64,000 bases of DNA from Anaerolineales bacterium (GCA_028278545.1 JANQED010000152.1:186001-250000); one strand, 5' to 3'; positions 18,213 through 27,604 are shown, counted from the first letter of the stretch. Program-made: numbers and translations. The notes: generated by a model from the letters alone, not told the origin.

Positions 18213-18238
18213 AGACGCAGCAATGCTGCGTCTCTACT
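18208..18238. terminator. Perfect 15-bp palindrome, bidirectional terminator-like
   Basis: AGTAGAGACGCAGCA (18208-18222) and its exact complement (18224-18238) meet at one central base. Each arm contains the TAG stop of one of the two convergent genes. No long T-run follows, but the stem is very strong on both strands. The sequence type (GTAGAGACG-C/T-AGC palindromes) recalls interspersed repeats seen in several bacterial phyla, which I state from memory. Confidence 0.65.
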
Positions 18239-18563
18239 TAGGCGGCAGTGACAGGGCGAAATCAACGCCCTTCTTGATCCACTCGCTTAAGGCCTGATCT
18301 GACTGGTACCCTGCTTCCGTGACCACCACCCAGCCGGTCATGGGCCTCCCAGTCATGTCGAAGAGCTTGGTGTGCGGATGTTCGAGTGCGTCTTGGTAGG
18401 CCTCGGGGCCAACGCGCACGATCAGGTCATCCTTGTTGACTCCACAAGCCATGTTGCCTCGCACCATGAAACCAATACCGCCGAACATCTTCTTTTCCAC
18501 CAGGTCCGGTGCAGCCAATAACGCCTCGCGCATGCGTTGAGCCAATTCTTCGCTGTATGCCAT
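18234..18563 (-). CDS. TfoX N-terminal-domain protein
   Basis: A 109-aa TfoX/Sxy N-terminal domain: KKMFGGIGFMVRGNMACGV is the hallmark block, followed by DDLIVRVGPE and GWVVVTEAGY. In E. coli and Haemophilus the full protein is a competence co-activator of CRP. Stand-alone N-domains are common in other phyla and of unknown function. A separate C-domain gene lies at 20.2 kb on the same strand. Length is normal for this form. Confidence 0.85.
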   Translation of the reverse strand: MAYSEELAQRMREALLAAPDLVEKKMFGGIGFMVRGNMACGVNKDDLIVRVGPEAYQDALEHPHTKLFDMTGRPMTGWVVVTEAGYQSDQALSEWIKKGVDFALSLPPK

Positions 18564-18616
18564 TTCAACTCTCCTGATTCAATCGCCAATTCCAAAGATT
18601 GCCCGCCAGTTGAGGG

Positions 18617-19192
18617 CTAACCAACAATCAACTCTTCTAGGGAACGCTTGGGCACGTGATGCACCCCCTTTTCGTCGCGCCAATATTTGATATCCTCATC
18701 GGGACCCAGGGGATCGATGACGACAGTCTCTTTCGGCTCTCCCAAAGCGAGCACCAGCAGAATGAGCAGGTTCTCGGGTAGTCCCAACGCGGCAATCAGT
18801 TCGTCTCGCCGATCGACAGAAGCGAGCATACATCCCCCAAGACCCTTTTCGACAGCCCCCAGCAGGATACTCTGCGCGGCGATGCCGTGATCGCAACCAA
18901 AACTCTGCTTGATATTTTTGTCACCCAAGATGATGATATACGCCGACGGCCGCTCGCCCTCTTCAGGGCCGGGCCAGTCTTTTAGGTATCCAGCCCACCC
19001 TAAGTGAGGGAAGATGGTCGCGTTCATCTCGGGGGTGTGCGAGAGGAAGAACTTCAACGGCTGCACGTTGGCGCTCGAAGCCGAATGTCGGGCCAGATCG
19101 ACCAGATCGACCAGCGTTGCGCGGTCGATGGCACGCGCTTCATGAAAACGACGGTAGCTGCGATTCTTCAGCACGATTTCTCTGATGGTCAT
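18617..19192 (-). CDS. Nitroreductase-family FMN oxidoreductase
   Basis: A 191-aa FMN enzyme of the nitroreductase fold. Seen: KNRSYRRFHEARAI at the N-terminus (FMN phosphate binding), LARHSASSANVQPLKFFL, the central helix block DHGIAAQSILLGAVEKGLGGCML, and LILLVLALGEPKE. The substrate is unknown; natural substrates of such enzymes include quinones and flavins. It overlaps the start-proximal DUF1848 gene by 4 nt (19189-19192), DUF1848 coming first, so the two form an operon. Confidence 0.87.
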   Translation of the reverse strand: MTIREIVLKNRSYRRFHEARAIDRATLVDLVDLARHSASSANVQPLKFFLSHTPEMNATIFPHLGWAGYLKDWPGPEEGERPSAYIIILGDKNIKQSFGCDHGIAAQSILLGAVEKGLGGCMLASVDRRDELIAALGLPENLLILLVLALGEPKETVVIDPLGPDEDIKYWRDEKGVHHVPKRSLEELIVG

Positions 19193-20106
19193 ATTTTCTC
19201 CTCAACAGGTTCATACCAGCCCATCAGGGCTGGTGACTCAGGGTTGTGGGCTTCGAAATTCCCCTTGGCGCGCTCGAAACTCACCGTGGCGTAACAGTAT
19301 TGGCAGCCAAAGACACAGGTATCATACATGCCAATATCTTTGCTGACCACACAGCCGCAGGCCTTACGCTGGCCAGGGTCTTTTTTGTGACCAACCTCGA
19401 TGCCAAAGGTAGCTTCGATGTACTCATCGTCGATGCACTTGCCCGGTGATATCCCGTAAGACCCCATATCGCGCTCCTCAGAGCAAGAGAATACCTCCAT
19501 ATCGCTCTCACGGGCGGTCTGGACGATGGCATTCATCAAGGCATCATAGCGCGGGCTTGATCGCCCATCATAATCTACCACACCAAGGCCCTGCTGGTTG
19601 AGTCGGTCAAGGCGCTTGCGGAACTTGTTGTACATATCCATCACGCTGACCACCAAGCGATGCGTATATCCCCGCAAGGCCTCGGCAATAAAGGCGAAAT
19701 TCTCCGTATGGAACTGGGCTCCGGTGAGTTCACTGAAAACGATAGGGTCGTAACGCCAGATCACTCGCCGGGAGCCGACTCGGTTGGCTAAGTCCTGAAA
19801 CGCGTTGATCGCCGCCTGTCGTGAGGGGCCTTTGGTATCGATCTGGCGAGGATACCCCAACAAGGTGTATTGGAAATAATACAAGTAGCCGCGCTGATTG
19901 AGCTCATCGAGATAGGGGAACAGCGGCCGGGGGTTGCGCGTCCAGAAGACGATCACATCCACATCTTCAGGATGCAAAGAGACGCGCGCAACTTGCTCAC
20001 GGTTATAGGGGTTGGGCACCGTACAATACCCCGCTCTGATGCGGTTGATGAACCACTCGGCGTAAAAAGCGGGAATATCGGTACGTCGGCTGGCGCTGAT
20101 GATCAA
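19189..20106 (-). CDS. DUF1848 family protein with C-terminal cysteine cluster
   Basis: A 305-aa protein of the DUF1848 family. It begins MIISASRRTDIPAFYAEWF and contains VIVFWTRNPRPLFPYLDEL and RVIWRYDPIVFSELTGAQFH, all family hallmarks. The C-terminus holds Cys residues in KACGCVVSKDIG and DTCVFGCQYCYA, spaced like an iron-sulfur site; the family is thought to be related to radical-SAM photoproduct-lyase-like barrels, but the reaction is unknown. It is translationally coupled to the nitroreductase gene. Confidence 0.8.
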   Translation of the reverse strand: MIISASRRTDIPAFYAEWFINRIRAGYCTVPNPYNREQVARVSLHPEDVDVIVFWTRNPRPLFPYLDELNQRGYLYYFQYTLLGYPRQIDTKGPSRQAAINAFQDLANRVGSRRVIWRYDPIVFSELTGAQFHTENFAFIAEALRGYTHRLVVSVMDMYNKFRKRLDRLNQQGLGVVDYDGRSSPRYDALMNAIVQTARESDMEVFSCSEERDMGSYGISPGKCIDDEYIEATFGIEVGHKKDPGQRKACGCVVSKDIGMYDTCVFGCQYCYATVSFERAKGNFEAHNPESPALMGWYEPVEEKI

Positions 20107-20192
20107 ATGAAACCTTCTGCTGTAAACTAGGAGGTCAGGAAGGCCGCTAGGGGTGAAACGACTCCCAGCGAACCGCTTTCCTTATAAACGCC

Positions 20193-20462
20193 TCACTCGT
20201 CGGGTGTGGAAATAGCCCGATAAAACTCGTTTTTGACCTTTTCACGGTGTTCTTTAGGAATGTTGTGCCAACGCACGCCAAGGATGGCCCCCTCCAAGGC
20301 GTAGAGCATATTGGCAAAAGCGGTGATGTCGGTCTGCCCAATGCGTATCAAGGCTTCGACGCTGCCCATCTCAGCCAGATCATCGTATGTGTCCACGCCA
20401 ATCTGGTTTAACTTCTCAGCCAGCACCGGACCGATATTCGGGAGTTGGGTGAGATCACTCAT
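20193..20462 (-). CDS. TfoX C-terminal-domain protein
   Basis: An 89-aa TfoX C-terminal domain: LTQLPNIGPVLAEKLNQIGVDTYDDLAEMGSVEALIRI is a helix-hairpin-helix-like unit, followed by MLYALEGAILGVRWHNIP. The function outside competence regulation is unknown. Here the two halves of TfoX are separate genes 1.6 kb apart on one strand. It starts 4 nt after the stop of the restriction-modification gene, so it may be transcribed with it. Confidence 0.85.
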   Translation of the reverse strand: MSDLTQLPNIGPVLAEKLNQIGVDTYDDLAEMGSVEALIRIGQTDITAFANMLYALEGAILGVRWHNIPKEHREKVKNEFYRAISTPDE

Positions 20463-20466
20463 GATT

Positions 20467-22983
20467 TCAGTACGGGCCTAGAAAACGCTCACCATCAAAG
20501 TGAATGAGGTGATCACCAGCTTCCTGAACCCACACTTCTGTTTCCCAAGAGATATCGCTGATATATTTTGCCATATCACTGCGAGACAAAAAAGCTGTAA
20601 CAAAAACCAGTCCAGGTCTGGCTTCTTCGAAAAGTCTAGCCAGTTCAGCATGGCGCTTGGGGTTCACGGGACCGTGACTTGTGACGGCTTCAATCAGAAT
20701 GAGCCAATCCTTTTCAGTATAGTGAATTACAACATCCGGCATCTTTCCATGAACTTCTACAGTTACTCCAAGTGCTCTAAGCGCATCCTCATCAAAATAC
20801 CTCCATTTATCACCGGTATCCCCGACATAAATGACGTGACCCCCCGGTATGAATCTAGGTGCAAATTCTTCGATAATCGCTTTGATAAGAATACTGTGGT
20901 CACCCGGTGTAAGATAGACATCGTTTGCTTCGGCCAACGTTACTGGAACCTTGTTCATTTCACGTGCACGCGCAAATCGTTGCTTCAATGTCTGCACTTT
21001 CGACAAGTAAACACTTAAACTTTCTTTCCAGGCATTCGTACCATAAGTTCTAAGCAATTCGAGCGCTGTTGGCTCAATTTGGTAACAGTATTTTGGGCTG
21101 TTTACCGCCCTTCCCGGATCATCAGGATTTGGCAAAGCAAACCCGGCTTCGACGAACTGATGCATGCTCTGTCTCCTAAAAGTCTCACGGGTGTTTGGAG
21201 CATATTCTCTACCATAGTAATTTCGACAGAAATCCATGATGGGAGTAATCCCAATTAACGGATTTTCAGCATCTGACCATGAGATTTCTGGCCGCAAATT
21301 CAACAACGCCAACAAAGTCAGAGCGGAGCGCTCATTCTGTTGTGCCCTGGGAAGCCCAAGCGCTTTTAAGATGTCCAAAGATTGCTCAATTTTCTGTTTT
21401 GCAGAAATTGGGTTTGGTGATTTGATAACAGCCATACGTTGAATCTCCCTCTCCAACAAATTGTCTATATCATTTTGATTGGGAAAATCGCTATCCATGA
21501 AAGATGCAAGACGATCAAGCATATTTTCACTCGGATAACCCAACATCCTGAGATCGGTTGCATTAACCTGCGTATGCCCATTAAACTGACGAAAGTAATC
21601 ATCCACTAAGGTAGAGTTCAAAAAGATTGTAAGACCTTTAGCCAATTGAATCGGCAAGCCCCCGTTATCACGATGAAACACATTTAGGTGATTTTCAAAG
21701 CCTACAGGTGAAGCCGTAACTCGCTCCGCGTCATAGATTGCAGCCACAAGACGCCGACGTTCCTCTTTTGCTGAGAACCGCCTAACCAAAACATATGCTC
21801 CTGATGGTAAGAGAAGAGGCTTGGTAGCTTTATTTTGAACAATGGCATTCGGCTTTCTGCCATCGACCACAGGCCATCGTATGTAACCATCATCAAAATG
21901 TCCAGGGTAAATCAGTGGTACCGTGCCTTCATCGAGGTCATCCCTTAAAAACTCTTTCGCCCTAAACCCCACAACGCGCCCAGTTGAAACTGCAAGCCCT
22001 AGCTCCTCCAGTGAATGCTGGAATACGCCTATCCGATCTAGTACATATTGGTCCATCTCACTTGTAGCAATGTGGATCACCGATTCTGCGTCATCTGGTT
22101 TTACTACTTTGTCATAAGCCACATCTCGAATTGTCAGACTATCCAGTTCCGGCCCCTGACTTGCGGAAATGCGGACAATCCCTTTCTTGCCGCCCTTCAC
22201 GGCCTTGAATATGATGTTTTCTTGTAACACATCATCTGCCTTGAACGTTTCTTCTCTAGATTCAAAAACATGAATGTGTTGTAAGGCCATATCACGAAGA
22301 AATAACTCGCGGAATGGTTTGAAGTAAGGACCATTACAAAAGCTCCGAGGCGTGATTGCTACTAATTCACCACCTGCTTCTAATAGCTGAACTGCTATCG
22401 CAACAAATGCAGAGTACAGATTACCCGTTTCAATACCAACACTGCTAAGCAATTGACGATATTTTGAATCGCTGCGGATTTTTTTATAGGGCGGGTTCAG
22501 AATAGCATGAGTAAATACGTGACGCTCAACTGGGAATAATCCACCCCATAACATGTCCCCACCCACATTGATGAAATCTTGTTCTAGCACCTTTCCATCA
22601 AACTCCATGCTATTTTCACCGCACAGCTCCCCACTCTCAACCAAAGTAGAATGGAGGTACTCTACTAACAACGGCTCCAACTCATATGCTTTTATCGATA
22701 TTTTGTGTGGTCGATCATCGCGCTGAGATATTTCTTCAACAAATGCTGCTGTCAAAGTCCCAACACCTGCACCTGCATCCAATAGATGTATCTCTTTCGG
22801 TGAATGCTCAAACAGTGAAGCCATAAATAGGGCAATAGACGGAGGCGTAAAATACTGCCCCATTTGTGAACGACGCTCGGAATCCAGTTTTCTGCAAGCA
22901 TCAATGCGATAGAGATCGACACGCTCTGCGAAACCTGCACTGTCGATCGTAGACACTATCCGATATGAGCTAGGATTTTCCAT
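20467..22983 (-). CDS. Fused BsuBI/PstI-type methyltransferase and restriction endonuclease
   Basis: An 838-aa single-chain restriction-modification enzyme. Residues about 40-520 are an Eco57I/TaqI-class N6-adenine methyltransferase: GQYFTPPSIA (motif X), LLDAGAGVGTLT (SAM binding) and ILNPPYKKI (catalytic NPPY). From about 525 comes the BsuBI/PstI winged-helix region (TRETFRRQSMHQFVEAGFAL, NSPKYCYQIEP), and the last 170 residues hold the nuclease, with PD near 750 and EAVTSHGPV near 766. In PstI and BsuBI the two activities are separate proteins that act on CTGCAG; this target is an inference. The gene looks more AT-rich than its neighbours. ATG 22983 is chosen over GTG 22986. Confidence 0.85.
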   Translation of the reverse strand: MENPSSYRIVSTIDSAGFAERVDLYRIDACRKLDSERRSQMGQYFTPPSIALFMASLFEHSPKEIHLLDAGAGVGTLTAAFVEEISQRDDRPHKISIKAYELEPLLVEYLHSTLVESGELCGENSMEFDGKVLEQDFINVGGDMLWGGLFPVERHVFTHAILNPPYKKIRSDSKYRQLLSSVGIETGNLYSAFVAIAVQLLEAGGELVAITPRSFCNGPYFKPFRELFLRDMALQHIHVFESREETFKADDVLQENIIFKAVKGGKKGIVRISASQGPELDSLTIRDVAYDKVVKPDDAESVIHIATSEMDQYVLDRIGVFQHSLEELGLAVSTGRVVGFRAKEFLRDDLDEGTVPLIYPGHFDDGYIRWPVVDGRKPNAIVQNKATKPLLLPSGAYVLVRRFSAKEERRRLVAAIYDAERVTASPVGFENHLNVFHRDNGGLPIQLAKGLTIFLNSTLVDDYFRQFNGHTQVNATDLRMLGYPSENMLDRLASFMDSDFPNQNDIDNLLEREIQRMAVIKSPNPISAKQKIEQSLDILKALGLPRAQQNERSALTLLALLNLRPEISWSDAENPLIGITPIMDFCRNYYGREYAPNTRETFRRQSMHQFVEAGFALPNPDDPGRAVNSPKYCYQIEPTALELLRTYGTNAWKESLSVYLSKVQTLKQRFARAREMNKVPVTLAEANDVYLTPGDHSILIKAIIEEFAPRFIPGGHVIYVGDTGDKWRYFDEDALRALGVTVEVHGKMPDVVIHYTEKDWLILIEAVTSHGPVNPKRHAELARLFEEARPGLVFVTAFLSRSDMAKYISDISWETEVWVQEAGDHLIHFDGERFLGPY

Positions 22984-23016
22984 CACTCACTTTGTTCAAC
23001 AAGGACAAGACTGAAA

Positions 23017-25377
23017 CTACACATCATCCGCAGGAGGCGCTGCGGGGCCATAATCCAGCACTTCTCGGGGAGTGGGGCCGTCGGTCGCGCCGCCGATGAT
23101 GCCGTTCTGCTCCAGGGTATCGATCAGCCGCGCGGCGCGGGTGTAGCCGATGCGCAAACCGCGCTGCAGCATCGAGATAGAGGCGCGCCCTTTTCGCCTG
23201 ACCATGTCAACAGCTTCATCATATAGGGGGTCACGATCCTCCTCCGGCTTCAGGTCTTCTTTGTCCCAAAATTCCATCTGTTTGAGAGGAATATTACGGG
23301 GAATGCCGTCGGGGTGACCACCCGCGGCGGTTGCCACTGAAGTGGGGGGGACATAACCATGCTGATCGCGCCAGTACTGTACAATGCGCAGAATCTCGAA
23401 ATCGGAGACGAAAACACCCTGCATACGCACCGGCGCCGGGGCATCGGGGGCCTGGAAGAGCATATCTCCGCGGCCGAGCAGACGTTCTGCACCCGGCTGG
23501 TCCAGGATCACGCGGCTGTCCGTACCGGAAGCGGTGGCGAAAGCGATGCGGGCTGGGAAGTTGGCCTTGATCAGGCCGGTGACCACATCCACGGAGGGGC
23601 GCTGGGTAGAGATGACCATGTGTATACCCGTCGCGCGGGCCAACTGGGCCATGCGGGTGATGGTGCGCTCGGTCTCATCGGGGGCCAGCATCATCAAATC
23701 GGCCAACTCGTCGATGATCACCACCAGATAGGGCAGCTTGCGCAGCCCTTGAGCCTCCGCACGGGCGTTGTAATCGGTCAGGTTGCGCGCCCCCAGATCA
23801 GCAAACTTCTCGTAACGCTGATCCATCTCCCGTGTGACCCACTGTAAGGCGCCTACTACCCTCTCTAATTCGACCACCACAGGAGCAAGCAAGTGGGGGA
23901 TGCCATCATAGCCGGTCAACTCGACGCGTTTTGGGTCCACCATGATCAAGCGCAGCTCATCCGGGGTGTTGTGCATCAAGAAGCTGGCAATAATCGAGTT
24001 CACACACACCGATTTCCCTGATCCGGTCGTCCCGGCTATGAGCAGGTGGGGCATAGCAGCCAAATCGGCGGCGATGGCGTTGCCAGAGACATCCTGCCCT
24101 AAAGCGAAGCGCAAAGGACGACCTTCCATGCGTCTGAAGGCTTCACTGGTGATGCCATCTCTCAAAGAAACCAGGGCAACTTCGGCGTTGGGCACTTCGA
24201 TGCCCACAAACCCTTTGCCGGGCACCGGGGCTTCCACACGGACGCGCGTTGCGGCCAATGCCAGGGCCAGATCGTCGGCCAGCGCGGCGATCTTGTTCAC
24301 GCGCACCCGTTTGCGGCCGCCGCGCGACTCGATGAAATCAGGCTCGACGCCAAATTGGGTGATCGTGGGGCCGCGATTGACCTCGACCACACGGCCAGGG
24401 GCCCCAAAGGATTCCAATGATTCTTCGATGATTTGAGCACGTTGACGGTCAAACTCATCGTTCACGGGAACTTCTGAACTGGCATCCAGGGTGAATTCGA
24501 TCGTAGGGAGCACCCACTCATGAGGGGGAGGGACCTCCTCTTCCAGGGCCGGAACAACGGGAGGATATTTGGAGATGGTAGCCACCCCGGGGGGCGCCTC
24601 ACCCCGCGCAACGGAGACCGGGGACTCCCGTCGGGATGATCGGAAAAGCCGCTCGGAGAGCGTACGCCCCGTTTGTCTAAACCGTTCCAACCCCGAACGC
24701 ATGGATGCACCTAAAGGCCTCAGCCAACGGAACAATTCCCACACGGTCATATCGAAAGTGATCACCATCGCCAGAATGAGCCCGGCTACCAGCATCACAG
24801 CAGTTCCCCCCAGACCAAGCCAACTCTCCAAAAGACCGAAGAACAGGCTGCCCAGGGAACCTCCCCCTGCGCCTTCAGTGCCCAGGAGCAAAACTCCGCT
24901 GCGATTTATCAAAATGTTGGCGAACTGCAATCCAATCAGAACGCAGATGAACAGCAGCAGAATGCCCACTACACGTTCGAAAGAGAGCTGAGGGAGCTGT
25001 TCGAAATTTCGCATGATCAACCAGAGGCCAATCAAAAACAAGCCAATTGGCAACACGTAGCTTCCCCACCCAAAAAGACCTAGCAGTAAGCCAAGCCACC
25101 TGCCCATCCATAGCCCTTTCGTGGCTGAGAGCATACCGAACAGGGTCAGCAAGCCGATCACGACCATAACAACGCCAATGAGATCTAGCCTGCGATCCAA
25201 AGTGAGCGCACTTTCGCGGGTCGAGTTGCCGGATGCTGATCCCCTGCGAGAAGGTTTAGCGGGAGCGGCTTTGCGCGAGGTAGCCCTCTGGCGGGACGAT
25301 GTCCGAGTGGTTGATTTTCGGGAAGTGGTTTTCCGTGGGGTACGCTTGCGGGATGAACCCGCCTTTTTTTTGGCCAT
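23017..25377 (-). CDS. ftsK: FtsK/SpoIIIE DNA translocase
   Basis: A 786-aa septal DNA pump that clears chromosomes from the closing septum. The N-terminus is a Lys/Arg/Ser-rich tail (residues 1-45), followed by four to five membrane spans, a linker, and the motor: Walker A AGTTGSGKSVCVNS, Walker B LRLIMVDPKRVEL, and STQRPSVDVVTGLIKANFPARIAF. The gamma winged helix is at the end (DEAVDMVRRKGRASISMLQRGLRIGYTRAARLID). Length matches the family. A TATAAT at 25423-25418 lies upstream in the gap shared with divergent rnz. Confidence 0.95.
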   Translation of the reverse strand: MAKKKAGSSRKRTPRKTTSRKSTTRTSSRQRATSRKAAPAKPSRRGSASGNSTRESALTLDRRLDLIGVVMVVIGLLTLFGMLSATKGLWMGRWLGLLLGLFGWGSYVLPIGLFLIGLWLIMRNFEQLPQLSFERVVGILLLFICVLIGLQFANILINRSGVLLLGTEGAGGGSLGSLFFGLLESWLGLGGTAVMLVAGLILAMVITFDMTVWELFRWLRPLGASMRSGLERFRQTGRTLSERLFRSSRRESPVSVARGEAPPGVATISKYPPVVPALEEEVPPPHEWVLPTIEFTLDASSEVPVNDEFDRQRAQIIEESLESFGAPGRVVEVNRGPTITQFGVEPDFIESRGGRKRVRVNKIAALADDLALALAATRVRVEAPVPGKGFVGIEVPNAEVALVSLRDGITSEAFRRMEGRPLRFALGQDVSGNAIAADLAAMPHLLIAGTTGSGKSVCVNSIIASFLMHNTPDELRLIMVDPKRVELTGYDGIPHLLAPVVVELERVVGALQWVTREMDQRYEKFADLGARNLTDYNARAEAQGLRKLPYLVVIIDELADLMMLAPDETERTITRMAQLARATGIHMVISTQRPSVDVVTGLIKANFPARIAFATASGTDSRVILDQPGAERLLGRGDMLFQAPDAPAPVRMQGVFVSDFEILRIVQYWRDQHGYVPPTSVATAAGGHPDGIPRNIPLKQMEFWDKEDLKPEEDRDPLYDEAVDMVRRKGRASISMLQRGLRIGYTRAARLIDTLEQNGIIGGATDGPTPREVLDYGPAAPPADDV

Positions 25378-25463
25378 AGATTTGGAAGATAAAAGTTAGC
25401 CGCTAGAAAGTTCACGCATTATAGCACAAATGATCTGGTTTGAGCCCGGCCGCGCTAAAAGGG

Positions 25464-25492
25464 TTGGGGGTTATCGGGGGTTGCGGTAGAAT
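25464..25492 (+). promoter_or_regulatory. Candidate promoter of rnz
   Basis: TTGGGG (25464-25469), 17 nt, TAGAAT (25487-25492), 39 nt ahead of the chosen start. Confidence 0.45.
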
Positions 25493-25531
25493 TGTCTGGC
25501 CTGTATTTTGCTGAACGAAAGGACCCCCAAT

Positions 25532-26482
25532 TTGTTCCAGATCACATTCCTCGGCACCTCAGCCTCCGCCCCCTCTTTTCATCGAGGCCTTTCATCACAG
25601 GTTGTTCAGCACAACGAACATCGTTTCCTGATCGATTGTGGTGAAGGGACCCAGCGCCAGATCTTGCGCTCCGGGATGGGCTTCAAACGCCTGAACCGCA
25701 TCCTGATCACCCATGGGCACCTGGATCATATCCTGGGTTTAGGGGGATTGGTCTCGACCCTGGCACGCTGGGAGACGATGGACAAAATTGAAATTCTGGG
25801 TGGGAGGCGCGCCCTGGATCGCATTCACGATCTGATGTTTGGGGTCGTATTCCGTGGCGTGAGACCACCGATCGACGTGACTTTGCAGGAAATCCAACCA
25901 GGGTTGATCTACGACGCGGATGACTTCACCGTTACGGCCTTCCCCGTCAGCCACCGAGGTGCTGATTCGTTAGGCTACCTCTTCGAAGAAAAGCCCCGCC
26001 GCCCATTTCTACCGGAGAGATCTGAAAAGCTGAACATCCCTCCTGGCCCCTGGCGTGGGGAACTGGTCAAAGGGAAGACGGTACAACTCCCAGATGGCCG
26101 GAAGATCAACCCCGACCAGGTTTTGGGCCCTGTGCAATTGGGGACGCGCCTGGCGCATATCGGCGATTCCGGCCGCACCGACAATTTGACCGAAATCGTC
26201 CGCGGGGTCGATGCACTGGTCATCGAGGCTACTTATCTGCATGAAGAGACTGAGATGGCCAAGGTGTTCGGCCACCTGACAGCAGTGCAATCAGCTACGC
26301 TGGCCCTGCAAGCGGATGTCCATCACCTGATCTTGACGCATATCTCTCGTCGTTACCGTGAGCGAGACGTGTTGGCAGAGGCGCGTGCAACGTTTCCCAA
26401 TGCAAGCGTAGCGCGCGATTTCGACTGCTACCAGGTGCGGCGGGAAAAATGTGAGAAAGTTGACGTACAGAGGGATCGCTAA
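25532..26482 (+). CDS. rnz: Ribonuclease Z
   Basis: A 316-aa metallo-beta-lactamase-fold endonuclease that trims tRNA 3' trailers. Seen: FQITFLGTSASAPS, LIDCGEGTQRQIL, the zinc motif THGHLDHILGLGG, HIGDSGRTDNL, EATYLHEE and HLILTHISRRY, all in RNase Z order. The start is set at TTG 25532, where homologues begin and AAAGGA lies 9 nt upstream; TTG 25508 is an alternative. The stop abuts the stop of the convergent SGNH gene with no base between. Confidence 0.9.
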   Translation: MFQITFLGTSASAPSFHRGLSSQVVQHNEHRFLIDCGEGTQRQILRSGMGFKRLNRILITHGHLDHILGLGGLVSTLARWETMDKIEILGGRRALDRIHDLMFGVVFRGVRPPIDVTLQEIQPGLIYDADDFTVTAFPVSHRGADSLGYLFEEKPRRPFLPERSEKLNIPPGPWRGELVKGKTVQLPDGRKINPDQVLGPVQLGTRLAHIGDSGRTDNLTEIVRGVDALVIEATYLHEETEMAKVFGHLTAVQSATLALQADVHHLILTHISRRYRERDVLAEARATFPNASVARDFDCYQVRREKCEKVDVQRDR

Positions 26483-27553
26483 CTACTGATCATCGCCCAT
26501 TGCCGGCAGGGGGGACGTCGCAGCGGAGAGGGGGATATCGACCTCGTCCAAAAGATGCTGTACCAGTGCCCCGACACCCGGCTCAGATAAGTGTCGGTCT
26601 CGCGGCAAATACAACTCATAGAAATCTACCCCCTCATCCATAAAAGGTAATGGCTGAATGCAGTCTAGCCCATGTTTGAAGCAAAGCCGCTGGAAATGGT
26701 CCAAATTATGAACCAGCACCTCTCGTTCCTCCAGCTCAATCAGGTCAGGGAGATAATAGACATAGAAATCCGCGTCCGGGTGCTCAAGGTGAATTTGTCG
26801 AACCAATAACAGCGCTTTCTCCATCTCAGGCCCCGTGAACTTAATCGGCTCTCGGATGACTTCCTCCAGATGTACGAATTGAGCGACCACCGGTTTGACC
26901 AGCGACCACAGGGCCAGCCTGTCCAATATGCCCTGCAAATCGCTGCGAGCTACTTCTTTGCCGCGTTTCACTTCCAGGGGCAGATTGACCGGCTCACCAT
27001 TAGGGTCGTCGAACAAAGGCTTTGCGTATCCGAGATAGGTGTCCCGCTCGATATAGGGAATATCATTGTAAGGGAACAAAAAAACGATGATATCGGTAAT
27101 CGTGTACTCGCCGAATTTCTCGCGGGCTGTCAGCAGATATTGACCCGGGGAATAACCGCTGACCCCAAAGTTCAACACCTGAAGCTCGGTCTCCTGATCC
27201 AGTTGGGCTGCCAGAGAACTCTCATAGGGCAAATAATACCCCTCGATAAAACTATCTCCCAGCAGTGCTATCGAGGGGGTGCTCCGGGAGGCAGACTGAT
27301 CTAGGCCAGCCCGATTTGTGGGAAAGCCATCCTGGTCATAAAAGAGGTAGTGGCTGTATTCAGCGCTGGAAACGAAGCCAATCGAAGATTCCTTCGTCGC
27401 CCACCCCAACGTCTCATCGAAGGCATACCTTTCTAGGCGGTCTTGCAAGGGCGTGACGTGGAACGCCCGGGCTAACAGCTCCGCCAGGATCAAAGAAACC
27501 AGCAATGACCCAACGAGTAAGAACAACTCTTTCGATTTCCTGAAAATTTTCAT
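26483..27553 (-). CDS. Membrane-anchored SGNH/GDSL hydrolase
   Basis: A 356-aa protein with one N-terminal membrane span (LFLLVGSLLVSLILAELLA) and an SGNH hydrolase domain outside the membrane. Block I is IALLGDSFIEGY (nucleophile Ser), a Gly block lies in LNFGVSGYSPGQYLL, an Asn-like block in LFPYNDIPY, and the Asp/His pair in PRDRHLSEPG. Similar proteins act as acetyl esterases or acetyltransferase partners on cell-surface glycans. The substrate is not readable. It lies 51 nt downstream of a sulfite-oxidase-like gene on the same strand. Confidence 0.75.
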   Translation of the reverse strand: MKIFRKSKELFLLVGSLLVSLILAELLARAFHVTPLQDRLERYAFDETLGWATKESSIGFVSSAEYSHYLFYDQDGFPTNRAGLDQSASRSTPSIALLGDSFIEGYYLPYESSLAAQLDQETELQVLNFGVSGYSPGQYLLTAREKFGEYTITDIIVFLFPYNDIPYIERDTYLGYAKPLFDDPNGEPVNLPLEVKRGKEVARSDLQGILDRLALWSLVKPVVAQFVHLEEVIREPIKFTGPEMEKALLLVRQIHLEHPDADFYVYYLPDLIELEEREVLVHNLDHFQRLCFKHGLDCIQPLPFMDEGVDFYELYLPRDRHLSEPGVGALVQHLLDEVDIPLSAATSPLPAMGDDQ

Positions 27554-27604
27554 TACCTGTGAACGCTTGATATACGAAGGTGCTTATCAGAATGGCATCC
27601 TGGG

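Noticed and set aside
20500-21018. 172-aa plus-strand ORF opposite the restriction-modification gene
   Set aside because: Shadow of the real minus-strand gene; no motifs.
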